From: an uncultured Bacilli bacterium
GTDB taxonomy: Bacteria; Bacillota_I; Bacilli_A; RF39; UBA660
Direction: 5' to 3'
Length of the DNA stretch: 32,483 nucleotides
NCBI GenBank assembly: GCA_947627435.1
Contig: CANQWB010000001.1
Location: 71,952-104,434 of the forward strand
The notes beneath the pieces were generated by a model. It was not told the DNA's origin, did not search any database, and was given only the letters and a program-made list of their open reading frames with translations. Position numbers and translations under genes: made by a program. Below, one piece after another: positions 6,896-16,902 of this stretch. Numbering within the stretch: the first letter of the stretch is position 1; every line of letters begins with the position of its first letter.

Positions 6896-9800
6896 TTGAA
6901 AAAAGTTGTAACCATTTTATTAGCACTTGCCGTTTTCTTAAATCCTTTTCTACCATTTCTTTATGTGAATGCGGGAGAAACAGAAACGATAGAAAACATT
7001 AAGAAAAATAGCGATAGTTATTGGAGTACGAAAAATGCACCAATATTTTATGGTGCTACTAAAATAACAATTAAAAAAGGAATTATAAATAACTTTGATG
7101 TTTTAGATGCCAGATTTAGAATTTTTGCGAAGGATTTTGAAGATGGCGATTTAACACCTAATATTACGTATACTGGTACAGTAGATGTAAATCAGGTTGG
7201 TACTTATGCAATCACTTATAGAGTAAAAGATTCTCATAATAATGAAACGACGTTATCGGTTCCTGTTATTGTAACAGATGATGAAAATGCAAAAATCAAT
7301 GTCGAAAGAACATTATATACTATTCCATCTGTATGGAATATGGATTTAGCAGGATTTTCAAGATGTAATTATGGAGATCGTCAAATTCTTGGTATTTATA
7401 TGCCAAAAGGAACTAGTGTAAGAGCGAGAATTCTATCTTCTGATAATAATATTGATGTAAATTTTATCACGAATGATACAGCCAAAGAAATTTCACAAAC
7501 ACTTAACCAAGACGGAAGTTGGATTACGCTACAAAATAAACTGAATAATGGTACCTATGAAGATGCTGTTCCTTATTTTAGAACAACAGTTTTATCAACT
7601 GGTGATCTTTCAAAAACTTTCAAGATAGAACTAGAATATGGTACAGATGTCTCTGAATTAAATTATTATCACTATAAAGACAATGAAACAGGATATTTTG
7701 CTGATTGGAGAGCAAACAAAGCTACTTATTCTGTTGTTGAAAATGAAGTGGTATCAATTGTAGTGCCATTTACTGATATTGATAAAATGGTAAATCATAA
7801 GGCATATGATAATGTTTTTCCAACGTTAGATTCCTTTTTGGAATATTATAAAAAAGTAGTTGACAAAATGGATGAATATGTAGGACTAGATTTAAATCCA
7901 GTCAAATTAACAGATCAAAATGTTAGAACAAAATATTTAGTCAGAGCCAATATTCATGGTGCGGGAGCTGCTTATTATAATGGAAATCATGTAGGAGTCA
8001 ACGGTGCTTCTGTATATTCTTTCTTCCAGATGAACTGGGGAGGTCTTCATGAGCTTGCCCATGGTTATCAAGGTAATCTTGGAAAAGGAAATATGGGTTT
8101 AGGAGAAACCTCTAACAACATTCTTGGACATTATATTCAAATTGATAAAAATATCTATTTTTACCCTGGTGATTGGCTAGGAAGCTTAAATAAAATTGAA
8201 GAAAATAAAAATTCTGAGCGTTTAGAAGGAAAAGCTTTTACTTCCATCGACGTTTCAACAAGACTTTATATGTTGATCAATTTATTTGATTATTTTGAGG
8301 GTGCAACAACATATGCAAAAATATTTAGTTGGTACCGTGAAAAATTGAATAATGGAACTTTGCCTACTAGTAAGGATGCGAATCAAGATATTTATCCATT
8401 AGCAATTGCGGATATTTATCATGTGGATATTACACCATATATGGAAGCTTGGAATCTGACTGTTTCAAGTTCTGTAAAAGAGGAAATCTATAGTAAAAAT
8501 TATCCAACGCTTACCATTTTAAAAGATATGGTTTCAGATGACTCTTTAAATACGATTATGCAAGGAGAAAATCTCGATATTAAATATGGATTAGTTCAAA
8601 ATGATATTTATGAAAAATATCATATTACGGGAGATTTAACGCTAAATATTGCAATTGATGATATGACCAATTTAAAAGGAAAAAAACTTGTCATAAAATC
8701 TGGTAACAAGACGGTAAAAACAGTAGAGATTACTTCTTCTTCTATGAAAATAGAAGGTCTGAATTTAGGTTCTTATTATTTACAAATGCCTATTTTAAAT
8801 GGTTATGATCAAGACAGCGCAAATGTTTTGATTAAGGAAGGAAATCAAAATAGTTATACTTATTCTTATACAAAATTAGAAAATATTGAATTGAACAATT
8901 ATCTTTCTGTTACATTGCAAGGAGTATATGAAACAGTTGGTTGTAAACTTACATTTATGGATCACTATAAAAAGGCAAACATCGAATTTGGTGGAGCCGA
9001 CTTTAGAGGTATTCAAAATGCTTCTGTTAAAATTACGGACCAAGCTGGAAAGGTAATTTTAGAGGAGACAAAAGGATATGATGCGCAAGGGAACTTCATT
9101 CCAAATGATGCAAACGGTAGATACTTTAATTTTAATAAAGGTTCTTATGAGGTAGCATTAAAGCCAGGTTATATTATAGAAATTACACATTCTAGGTATA
9201 GTAATAGAGTAAAATGGAATAGTACAATTTCAAATACACTTGTGCCAGAATATTCTCCTACGAGCGAAACTACAAGATATATTGTAATGGAAGATGGAAT
9301 ACGTGTAGAAGGAATGGATGAATCTACAGCAGCCAATTTAGCGTATACTTCTTTGAAACAGTATATTGTAAGTCAAATTGAGAATTATAAGGAGAATGCA
9401 ACCGAAGAAGAATTAAGCAATCGCTTAGTTAACTTTAAAGAAAAAGCACGAATTATCTATTTACATAGTATGTTAAAAGAAGAAGATCAAAAAGCATATA
9501 ATGATTTGATTAAAAAAGTGAAACAAGGTGGATTACCAGTCATTACTTATCATGGTAATTCTGAATACAAAGTAGGAACGAATATTGATTTATATTCTTT
9601 AATTAGCTCTGTTGATAATGAAGATGGTAATATCATTATTGATAAGAATAGTACAAAAATTGATTCTAATTTGAACATAAACAAAGTAGGAACTTATAGT
9701 ATTACTTATTCTGTAACAGATTCTGATTTGAATGTTTCTGTATATAAAGTAAAAATCAAAATAGTAAAAGAACCTAATTTAAACGAATCAGAGGAAAATA

Positions 9801-10240
9801 AAAAAGAACCAGAGATGAAAAATCCTGAAGAAGAAAGCAAATCAGAAGTTAAGAATCCTGAGGAAGCTCAAAAAGAAGAAAATAAATCAGAAACTTCTCC
9901 TAGTTCGTCTGAAAATAAATCAGAAACTTCTTCTAGTTCGTCTACGAAACCAGATAGTAACATTGAAAATAATAAAACACAACAGCCTTCATCAATAACT
10001 CAAGGTGAAGAAAACAAGGAAGGATCTTCTTTAACGGAATCAAGTGATTCTAAAGAGGAAATGAAAGATACTTCTACTACAACAAAAGAGGATCAAGATG
10101 TTTCTGAAACAAAACAAGAAAAGAAAAAAACATTCTTAGATAAGTGGTTAGATGATGAATATACTATTTTTGAAGGTGTAATTGCAGTATTGATTATGCT
10201 TGCTATGGCATTTATATTAGAATACTTAACGCGAAAATAA
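6896..10240 (+). CDS. Surface-anchored M60-family zinc metalloprotease (mucinase-like) with DUF5011/Ig-like domains
   Basis: TTG start after AAGGAGGAG; signal peptide MKKVVTILLALAVFLNPFLPFLYVNA; zinc motif GGLHELAHGYQG...LGETSNN; Ig-like repeats (FEDGDLTPNITYTGTVDVNQVGTYAITYRVKDSHNN and NEDGNIIIDKN...VGTYSITYSVTDSD); Glu/Ser-rich linker; C-terminal TM EGVIAVLIMLAMAFILEYLTRK. Confidence 0.85.
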   Translation: MKKVVTILLALAVFLNPFLPFLYVNAGETETIENIKKNSDSYWSTKNAPIFYGATKITIKKGIINNFDVLDARFRIFAKDFEDGDLTPNITYTGTVDVNQVGTYAITYRVKDSHNNETTLSVPVIVTDDENAKINVERTLYTIPSVWNMDLAGFSRCNYGDRQILGIYMPKGTSVRARILSSDNNIDVNFITNDTAKEISQTLNQDGSWITLQNKLNNGTYEDAVPYFRTTVLSTGDLSKTFKIELEYGTDVSELNYYHYKDNETGYFADWRANKATYSVVENEVVSIVVPFTDIDKMVNHKAYDNVFPTLDSFLEYYKKVVDKMDEYVGLDLNPVKLTDQNVRTKYLVRANIHGAGAAYYNGNHVGVNGASVYSFFQMNWGGLHELAHGYQGNLGKGNMGLGETSNNILGHYIQIDKNIYFYPGDWLGSLNKIEENKNSERLEGKAFTSIDVSTRLYMLINLFDYFEGATTYAKIFSWYREKLNNGTLPTSKDANQDIYPLAIADIYHVDITPYMEAWNLTVSSSVKEEIYSKNYPTLTILKDMVSDDSLNTIMQGENLDIKYGLVQNDIYEKYHITGDLTLNIAIDDMTNLKGKKLVIKSGNKTVKTVEITSSSMKIEGLNLGSYYLQMPILNGYDQDSANVLIKEGNQNSYTYSYTKLENIELNNYLSVTLQGVYETVGCKLTFMDHYKKANIEFGGADFRGIQNASVKITDQAGKVILEETKGYDAQGNFIPNDANGRYFNFNKGSYEVALKPGYIIEITHSRYSNRVKWNSTISNTLVPEYSPTSETTRYIVMEDGIRVEGMDESTAANLAYTSLKQYIVSQIENYKENATEEELSNRLVNFKEKARIIYLHSMLKEEDQKAYNDLIKKVKQGGLPVITYHGNSEYKVGTNIDLYSLISSVDNEDGNIIIDKNSTKIDSNLNINKVGTYSITYSVTDSDLNVSVYKVKIKIVKEPNLNESEENKKEPEMKNPEEESKSEVKNPEEAQKEENKSETSPSSSENKSETSSSSSTKPDSNIENNKTQQPSSITQGEENKEGSSLTESSDSKEEMKDTSTTTKEDQDVSETKQEKKKTFLDKWLDDEYTIFEGVIAVLIMLAMAFILEYLTRK

Positions 10241-10257
10241 ACAGAATTTTATAAATG

Positions 10258-10282
10258 AGAACTTGTGAATAAGTTCTTTTTT
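10258..10282 (+). terminator. Rho-independent terminator after the M60 gene
   Basis: AGAACTT-GTGAAT-AAGTTCT then T tract. Confidence 0.7.
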
Positions 10283-10418
10283 ATAGCTGTAATCTTTGTT
10301 TTTATCCTAAGAATACTTAAATGAGCAATTTCTTATATACTCTTGCATGTTATACTTCTAGCATTTATAGGAATATTTTGTTATAATAAAATAGAACGAA
10401 ATAGAATGGAATGATTGC

Positions 10419-11687
10419 ATGCGAAAGATAAATGAGTGGATTAAAACACATATTACAACTATTATATTTTGGATGTTAATTTTAGGACCTGTCTTTGATT
10501 GTGTGACATCGCTTTCCATACATTTATTACACGTTCAATTGACAGCTATTATGCTTTTCAAAATTTTATTTTTAGGAATCTTGATTTATGATTTATTTTT
10601 TATTAGTAAATGTCGGTATAAGAAAAAAATATCGTTGATGGTAACTGCTATCATTATATATATGATTACATATATGGTTATTGTTCTATTGCATAAAGGT
10701 CCCGATGTTTTCTTATATGAATGTCAAAGTATGTTAAGAACTTTCTTCTTTCCTATTGTATTATTGACATTGTATAATTTATATTTAGAAAAAAGATTGA
10801 CAGTGAACCGTACATATTTACATATTATTTTAATTACGTATATTGCCTTTATTTTGATTCCTATTTTAACGCATACAGGATTTGATAGTTATGCTTATAG
10901 TAAAGTAGGCACAATTGGATGGTTTTATTCTTCTAATGAAATTGGAGGAATTTTATCTATACTTTTTCCTTTTTTCGCATACTTTCTTTTTCAACAAAAA
11001 AAATTGTGGGGTATTGTTTTAATCGGTGTTATTGTAGGAGTTTATTTTGCAATTGGAACAAAGGTACCAATTCTCAGTATCGGAATTACTTTTGCATTCT
11101 TTATGATAACTTACATTATCTATCTATTTCAAAAACAAAAATGGAAACAACTTTCTTGTTTTGGCCTTTTGGTAGTCATTGGCATCATTTCATTACTATT
11201 GGTACTTCCAAAAACTTCTTTTTATAAGAATATTCAAATTCATTTAGAATTTTTAGAAATAGATTCCATTTCCGATTTACTTACACTAGATCATATTGAT
11301 CATTTTGTATTTAGTGAACGTATACGTTTTATGAAGCATACAAAAGAAAATTATATAAATGCTGATTGGAGTGAAAAGTTATTAGGTATTGGTTATATTG
11401 AAAATTATGCAACAGACGAAGTAAATACCAAATTGATTGAAATGGATTACTATGATATTTTCTTTCGACATGGTGTGATTGGTAGTGCAATTTACTTTAT
11501 TCCATTCCTTTGGATTTTGATAAAAGTAATTCACCAAATGATAAAGCATATTTCCATACCTGATGTGACGAGTGTGATCTTGATTTTACTGTTATCTTTA
11601 TTTTCGGGACATATCATTACCGCTCCTTCTGTGAGTATTTTAGTTGCATATATATTGATGTGTTGTTTGGAAGGTGAGCATGCATGA
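10419..11687 (+). CDS. O-antigen ligase/polymerase (Wzy-like) membrane protein
   Basis: Multiple TM segments and large loop, position in glycan cluster. Confidence 0.7.
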   Translation: MRKINEWIKTHITTIIFWMLILGPVFDCVTSLSIHLLHVQLTAIMLFKILFLGILIYDLFFISKCRYKKKISLMVTAIIIYMITYMVIVLLHKGPDVFLYECQSMLRTFFFPIVLLTLYNLYLEKRLTVNRTYLHIILITYIAFILIPILTHTGFDSYAYSKVGTIGWFYSSNEIGGILSILFPFFAYFLFQQKKLWGIVLIGVIVGVYFAIGTKVPILSIGITFAFFMITYIIYLFQKQKWKQLSCFGLLVVIGIISLLLVLPKTSFYKNIQIHLEFLEIDSISDLLTLDHIDHFVFSERIRFMKHTKENYINADWSEKLLGIGYIENYATDEVNTKLIEMDYYDIFFRHGVIGSAIYFIPFLWILIKVIHQMIKHISIPDVTSVILILLLSLFSGHIITAPSVSILVAYILMCCLEGEHA

Positions 11688-12529
11688 GAAAAACGGGAAT
11701 GGTCATGGTCAATTATAATGATTCTGAAAATGTAAAAAAAATGGTTCATATGTTAGAAAATTATTCAATTATTGATAAAATTGTGATTGTTGATAACGCA
11801 TCTACCGATGATTCATTGAAAAAAATTAAATTATTAGAAAACGATAGAGTAATTGTTTTAGAAAGTAATCACAATGGTGGGTATGGCGCAGGGATTAATA
11901 TTGGTGCAAAGTACTTGAATGAACTTTATGATAATCCAAATATCATTATTAGTAATACGGATATTATTTTATATGGGGAATCAGATTTAAAGGAGTTATT
12001 GAATACACTGGATGATGAAACAGCAGTTGTAGGTCCTGTGATTCGTGAACATGAAGGTTATAACTGTGGATGGAAAATCCCAACACCTTGGCAAGACATA
12101 TTACTCAGTATGCCATATATTTACAAAAAATTTAAAAAGAAATTAGAGTATAGTAGAGAACAAATTGGGACAAGTACCATAGAAGTGGATGCGGTTTCAG
12201 GTAGTTTCTTTATTATAAGGGGATCAATCTTAGAACAAGTAGGTTATTTTGATGAAAATATATTTTTATATTATGAGGAAAATGTATTATCTAAAAAATT
12301 ACAAAATATTGGGAAGAAAGTAAAAATCAATGGTAAAGTAGAAATTTTCCATAATCATTCTATTACGATTGACAAGGTACATACGAGTGTCCAGAAATAT
12401 AAAAATTTGAAAAGTAGTCAATATTATTTTCAGATGAAATATAATCATGCGGGATTGCTCAACCGTATGATCATGAGAATACTGTTTGGTATAGGAGCAA
12501 TAGGTTTAAATATTCGTAATCATAAATAA
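11684..12529 (+). CDS. GT2 family glycosyltransferase (rhamnosyltransferase-like)
   Basis: MVNYNDSENVKKMVHML...IVDNASTDDSLKKI...NGGYGAGINIGAKYL...NTDI motifs. Confidence 0.85.
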   Translation: MRKTGMVMVNYNDSENVKKMVHMLENYSIIDKIVIVDNASTDDSLKKIKLLENDRVIVLESNHNGGYGAGINIGAKYLNELYDNPNIIISNTDIILYGESDLKELLNTLDDETAVVGPVIREHEGYNCGWKIPTPWQDILLSMPYIYKKFKKKLEYSREQIGTSTIEVDAVSGSFFIIRGSILEQVGYFDENIFLYYEENVLSKKLQNIGKKVKINGKVEIFHNHSITIDKVHTSVQKYKNLKSSQYYFQMKYNHAGLLNRMIMRILFGIGAIGLNIRNHK

Positions 12530-12589
12530 AAATATAAAAATAATGGGAATATATGATATAATAAATATAATTGTATGATGGAGGTATTT

Positions 12590-13327
12590 ATGAAAAAACA
12601 AGATACTGCGATTGAAGTAGAAAATATGACAAAATCATTTAAGTTATTTTATGATAAACCTTCAACGTTAAAGGAACGCTTAGTATTTTGGAACCATAAA
12701 AAAAGTGATTGTAGAACAGTTCTTGAAAATATTAATTTAACCATAAAAAAAGGAGAAACTGTTGCTTTAATTGGTACCAATGGAAGTGGAAAGAGTACGT
12801 TGTTAAAATTGATGACAAAAATTATCTATCCAACCAAAGGGAAAATTAAAACAAATGGAAAATTAACTTCTTTATTGGAGTTAGGAGCAGGGTTTCATCC
12901 GGATTTTACAGGTAGAGAGAATATTTATTTCAATGCATCTATTTTTGGGTTAACAAGAAAAGAAATTGAAAAACGAATGGATGATATCATATCTTTTTCT
13001 GAACTAGAAGAATTTATTGATAGTCCTGTTCGTACTTATTCATCAGGAATGTACATGCGTCTTGCTTTTTCAATTGCAATTAATGTAGATGCAGAAATCC
13101 TCTTGATTGATGAAATTTTGGCGGTAGGAGATCAACATTTTCAAGATAAATGTTTTCAAAAATTGCAAGAACTAAAAGAAAGCGATAAGACCATTGTAAT
13201 TGTAAGTCATAGTTTAGACTCAATTAAACAATTATGCAGTCGTGCCATTTGGATTTATGAAGGCAAAATTCGAATGGATGGTAATGTAAGCAAGGTAGTA
13301 GATGAGTATATCAAAGTATGCGGGTAG
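12590..13327 (+). CDS. Polysaccharide/teichoic-acid-type ABC exporter ATP-binding protein (Wzt/TagH-like)
   Basis: Walker A GTNGSGKST, signature YSSGMYMRLAFSIA, Walker B ILLIDEILAVGD; ATG at 12590 after GGAGG. Confidence 0.92.
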   Translation: MKKQDTAIEVENMTKSFKLFYDKPSTLKERLVFWNHKKSDCRTVLENINLTIKKGETVALIGTNGSGKSTLLKLMTKIIYPTKGKIKTNGKLTSLLELGAGFHPDFTGRENIYFNASIFGLTRKEIEKRMDDIISFSELEEFIDSPVRTYSSGMYMRLAFSIAINVDAEILLIDEILAVGDQHFQDKCFQKLQELKESDKTIVIVSHSLDSIKQLCSRAIWIYEGKIRMDGNVSKVVDEYIKVCG

Positions 13328-13334
13328 GTGACAT

Positions 13335-14105
13335 ATGTTTAAAGACTTATATCAATATAGGGAATTGCTAAGAAGCAATATCAAAAAAGAGATTAGAGGA
13401 AAATATAAGGGCTCATTCTTAGGAGTTTTATGGTCATTTGTGAACCCTTTATTGCAAGTACTTGTATATGCGATTGTGTTTCCTTTCATTTTAAGAGATA
13501 CAATGGACAATTACATTGTATACTTGATTATTGGAATTTTACCATGGACATGGTTTACTACTTCCATTAGTCAAGGCACATTTACTATTTTAGGAAATGC
13601 TGGAATTATTAAAAAAGTATATTTTCCAAGAGAAATATTACCAATATCGGTTGTGACAAGTGGATTAATAAATTTTTTAATTTCATGTTTAATTATTTTT
13701 GTATTTTTAATTTTTAGTGGCATTGGATTTAGTATTAATTTATTATATTTACCATTGGTAATTCTAGTACAATACATAATTTCATTAGGACTTGTATTTA
13801 TTACAAGTGCGATTAATGTATACGTAAGAGATGCAGAATATATTATTAATTTTATTGTTAATATGTTATTTTATGCAACGCCTATTTTATATTCTCCAGA
13901 TGTATTTGCTAACAGTAAGTTAAGTTTCATATTTGATTTTAATCCAATGGCAATTATTATTACGGGGTATCGTGATATTTTATATGCAAAGGTATCACCA
14001 AATGTAAGTTCTTTGATGATTGTACTAATTGGAAGCCTTATTTTATTGTTAGTTGGTGTAAAAATATTTAAAAAATTGCAAAAAGGATTTGCAGAAGAAG
14101 TATGA
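13335..14105 (+). CDS. ABC-2 type exporter permease (Wzm/TagG-like)
   Basis: ELLRSNIKKEIRGKYKGSFLGVLWSFVNPLLQVLVYAIVFPFI; multiple TMs; next to the ATPase. Confidence 0.92.
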   Translation: MFKDLYQYRELLRSNIKKEIRGKYKGSFLGVLWSFVNPLLQVLVYAIVFPFILRDTMDNYIVYLIIGILPWTWFTTSISQGTFTILGNAGIIKKVYFPREILPISVVTSGLINFLISCLIIFVFLIFSGIGFSINLLYLPLVILVQYIISLGLVFITSAINVYVRDAEYIINFIVNMLFYATPILYSPDVFANSKLSFIFDFNPMAIIITGYRDILYAKVSPNVSSLMIVLIGSLILLLVGVKIFKKLQKGFAEEV

Positions 14106-14956
14106 TAAAATATTGTTTTATTATCTTGCATTATAATAATATCAAAGATACCCAAGAATGTATTCAATCCATTCGTAATCTTGATACTCCATCTAAAATT
14201 ATTGTGGTATCTAATTCCAAAGATTTGGAGCAATTGAACCATCTAAAATTATTGGTTGACGATTTGATTATCAACGAAGAAAATATGGGTTTTGCAAAGG
14301 CAAATAATATTGGTGCAAAAAAAGCAATTGAACGATTCCACCCAGAATTTTTAATTGTTATCAATAATGATACCATCATTGAACAAGCAAATTTTTTGCA
14401 TGTCATTGAGTATGATTATGAAAAATATCGATTTGATGTGTTAGGACCACGTATCGATACAGATGGCGGCGATTCTGTAAATCCTTTTTATACATACGAT
14501 ACATTGGAAAATATCAATAAACAAATTCATGGATGTAAAAAAACAATAAAAATTTATTCAAACATATTTTTTCGATATGTATATCAAATATTAAGAATGA
14601 TAAAACACTTATTTGTAAAATCTAAAACAGTGTTTACAAATGGAAATCAAATGAAATTTAATGTATCTTTGCATGGATGTGCACTTGTATTTTCAAAACA
14701 ATATTATGAAAGATTCGATTACCCATTTTATAATGGTACCTTTTTATATCATGAAGAAGAATTTTTATCATATCGAAGGAGAAAATACCATCTTACTTTT
14801 ATGTATGATCCTGTACTTAGAATTTTTCACAAAGAAGGTGCTTCATTGAATTACTCTTATAATACCAATTATAAGAAAGTAATTTTTAAAGCACAAGAAC
14901 GATTAAAATCATTAGAAAAATTAAAGTATATCATAGAAAATAATTTAGATATTTAG
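14102..14956 (+). CDS. GT2 family glycosyltransferase
   Basis: FIILHYNNIKDTQECIQSI...NMGFAKANNIGAKKA...INNDTII. Confidence 0.85.
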   Translation: MIKYCFIILHYNNIKDTQECIQSIRNLDTPSKIIVVSNSKDLEQLNHLKLLVDDLIINEENMGFAKANNIGAKKAIERFHPEFLIVINNDTIIEQANFLHVIEYDYEKYRFDVLGPRIDTDGGDSVNPFYTYDTLENINKQIHGCKKTIKIYSNIFFRYVYQILRMIKHLFVKSKTVFTNGNQMKFNVSLHGCALVFSKQYYERFDYPFYNGTFLYHEEEFLSYRRRKYHLTFMYDPVLRIFHKEGASLNYSYNTNYKKVIFKAQERLKSLEKLKYIIENNLDI

Positions 14957-14964
14957 GAGGATTT

Positions 14965-16902
14965 ATGATGAAGAAAATATCAGTTATTATATGTTGTTAT
15001 AATACTGAAAAATATGTCGAAAAATGCATTAATTCTATTTTAAATCAAACTTATCAAAATATAGAAATTATAATAGTAGAGGATCATTCTACTGATAATA
15101 CAAAAGAAAAATTGTTGACATATAAAAGTAATCCAAAAGTAAGAATTCTTATGAATGAACAAAATAAAGGTTTATCATACTCACGCAACCGTGCGTTAGA
15201 AATAGCGACAGGGGATTACATAGGGTACATTGATTCTGATGATTATGTAGAACCAACGTATTATGAGAGGTTAATGCAGTCTATTCAAGATAATCATTCT
15301 GAGGTAGCTATTTGTGGTATAAAAGTTGTAGATGAAGATGGAAATCTTGACCATATTAATCCATGTTATCAAAATAATGCCGGTATACTTTCATTTATTG
15401 ATAACGGTCTTGCAGCATCTGCTTGTAATAAATTATTTCAAAAAGAAGCAATTTCAAAGTATCCATTTTCAGTTGGGAAAGTAAATGAAGATATTGCTGT
15501 AGTGATTCCAACTCTTATGAATGCATGTAAAGTAAGCTATGCAAATGATACGTATTATTATTATGTGCAGAGAAATCATTCCATCCAAAATTCTAGTTTT
15601 TCAGAAAAACGATTTGATATTTTTTATGGCGTAGATTTAACATTAGAAAGAATCAAAAATCACTGTGAATATATGCAAGCAAAAGAAGCATTGGTATTCA
15701 ATCAATTGATAGTTTTATTGTTATATGTGATACCAAAAGAACCTAATTTTTGGAAAAGAAATCAGATTCTAAAAAAATATAATAAATTGATACAAAAATA
15801 TCATATTGAAAATAATTCATTATTAAATAAATATCTAGAAAGCCAAACGGGAAAATCTGGTATGTATGTACGTTTTCTCATAAAATGTACGATTCAAAAA
15901 TGGAATATGTTGGAAAATATTATGATTGCATTTTATCGCTTTTTAAAAAGTCACAAAAAATCGGTGATTCCTAATGTAATTAGGATAGAAGATTTGGTAA
16001 AATGTGCAAAAAAGCAACAACAATTACCTGAAAAAATATCTATTACTGCTGTTATTCCAAATTATAATTATGAAAAATTCTTATATCAGAGATTTTATAG
16101 TGTGTTGAATCAAAATGTGAAGATTAAAGAAATTGTGATATTGGATGATTGTTCTACAGATTACAGTCGTAATGTAATAGATGAAATTGTCACGCAGATT
16201 TCTCCTTACATTACAATCAAAAAAATATATAATAAGCAAAATAGTGGTTCAGCCTTTCGTCAATGGCAGAAAGGGCTAAAAGAAGCAAGTGGTGACTATG
16301 TTTGGATTGCTGAAGCAGATGATTATTGCCAGTCTAATATGATTGAAAATCTAACAAAGCCATTAGAAAAAAATTCAGATGTTATAATTTCTTATTGTGA
16401 TACTGCTTTTATCAATACAAATGGTTATATTACTTATAAATCAATTATTCCTGAAATTGATATTATGAAAACAGGACATTGGAATTGTAACTATGTCATA
16501 GATGGTATCAAGGAGTATGAACATTATTCATTTTTGAATTGTACAATTGCTAATGTCTCTTCTTGTATATTTCGCAAAGGCGATTATGATACTATACTAG
16601 AACAAGCAGGTACATATAAACAAGCAGGTGATTGGTTCTTTTATGTATATTTAATGCATATGGGAAAAGTAGCATTTTGTAATAAAACGTTGAATTATTA
16701 TAGGGAACATGGAAATAATGTTAGTAGTATTACTAAAAAAGAAGCACATATGCAAGAAATTAAAAGTATCCATCAATATTTTAAAGCAAATTATGGATTA
16801 AATGAAGACCAAGAAAAACATATTCACGAACGATACGAGTTTTTGAAGATTGTATGGGATTTAGAAAAGAAGGTAGATTATGATAAAAAAATTGATACCT
16901 AA
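14965..16902 (+). CDS. Two-domain GT2 glycosyltransferase
   Basis: Two GT2 starts: KISVIICCYNTEKYVEKCINSILNQTY and ITAVIPNYNYEKFLYQRFYSVLNQN...ILDDCSTD. Confidence 0.88.
   Translation: MMKKISVIICCYNTEKYVEKCINSILNQTYQNIEIIIVEDHSTDNTKEKLLTYKSNPKVRILMNEQNKGLSYSRNRALEIATGDYIGYIDSDDYVEPTYYERLMQSIQDNHSEVAICGIKVVDEDGNLDHINPCYQNNAGILSFIDNGLAASACNKLFQKEAISKYPFSVGKVNEDIAVVIPTLMNACKVSYANDTYYYYVQRNHSIQNSSFSEKRFDIFYGVDLTLERIKNHCEYMQAKEALVFNQLIVLLLYVIPKEPNFWKRNQILKKYNKLIQKYHIENNSLLNKYLESQTGKSGMYVRFLIKCTIQKWNMLENIMIAFYRFLKSHKKSVIPNVIRIEDLVKCAKKQQQLPEKISITAVIPNYNYEKFLYQRFYSVLNQNVKIKEIVILDDCSTDYSRNVIDEIVTQISPYITIKKIYNKQNSGSAFRQWQKGLKEASGDYVWIAEADDYCQSNMIENLTKPLEKNSDVIISYCDTAFINTNGYITYKSIIPEIDIMKTGHWNCNYVIDGIKEYEHYSFLNCTIANVSSCIFRKGDYDTILEQAGTYKQAGDWFFYVYLMHMGKVAFCNKTLNYYREHGNNVSSITKKEAHMQEIKSIHQYFKANYGLNEDQEKHIHERYEFLKIVWDLEKKVDYDKKIDT

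Noticed and set aside
11006-14849. Track ORFs 11006-11227, 11531-11749, 13571-13777, 13871-14242, 14164-14406, 14661-14849
   Set aside because: Out-of-frame or antisense shadows inside confident glycan-cluster genes.
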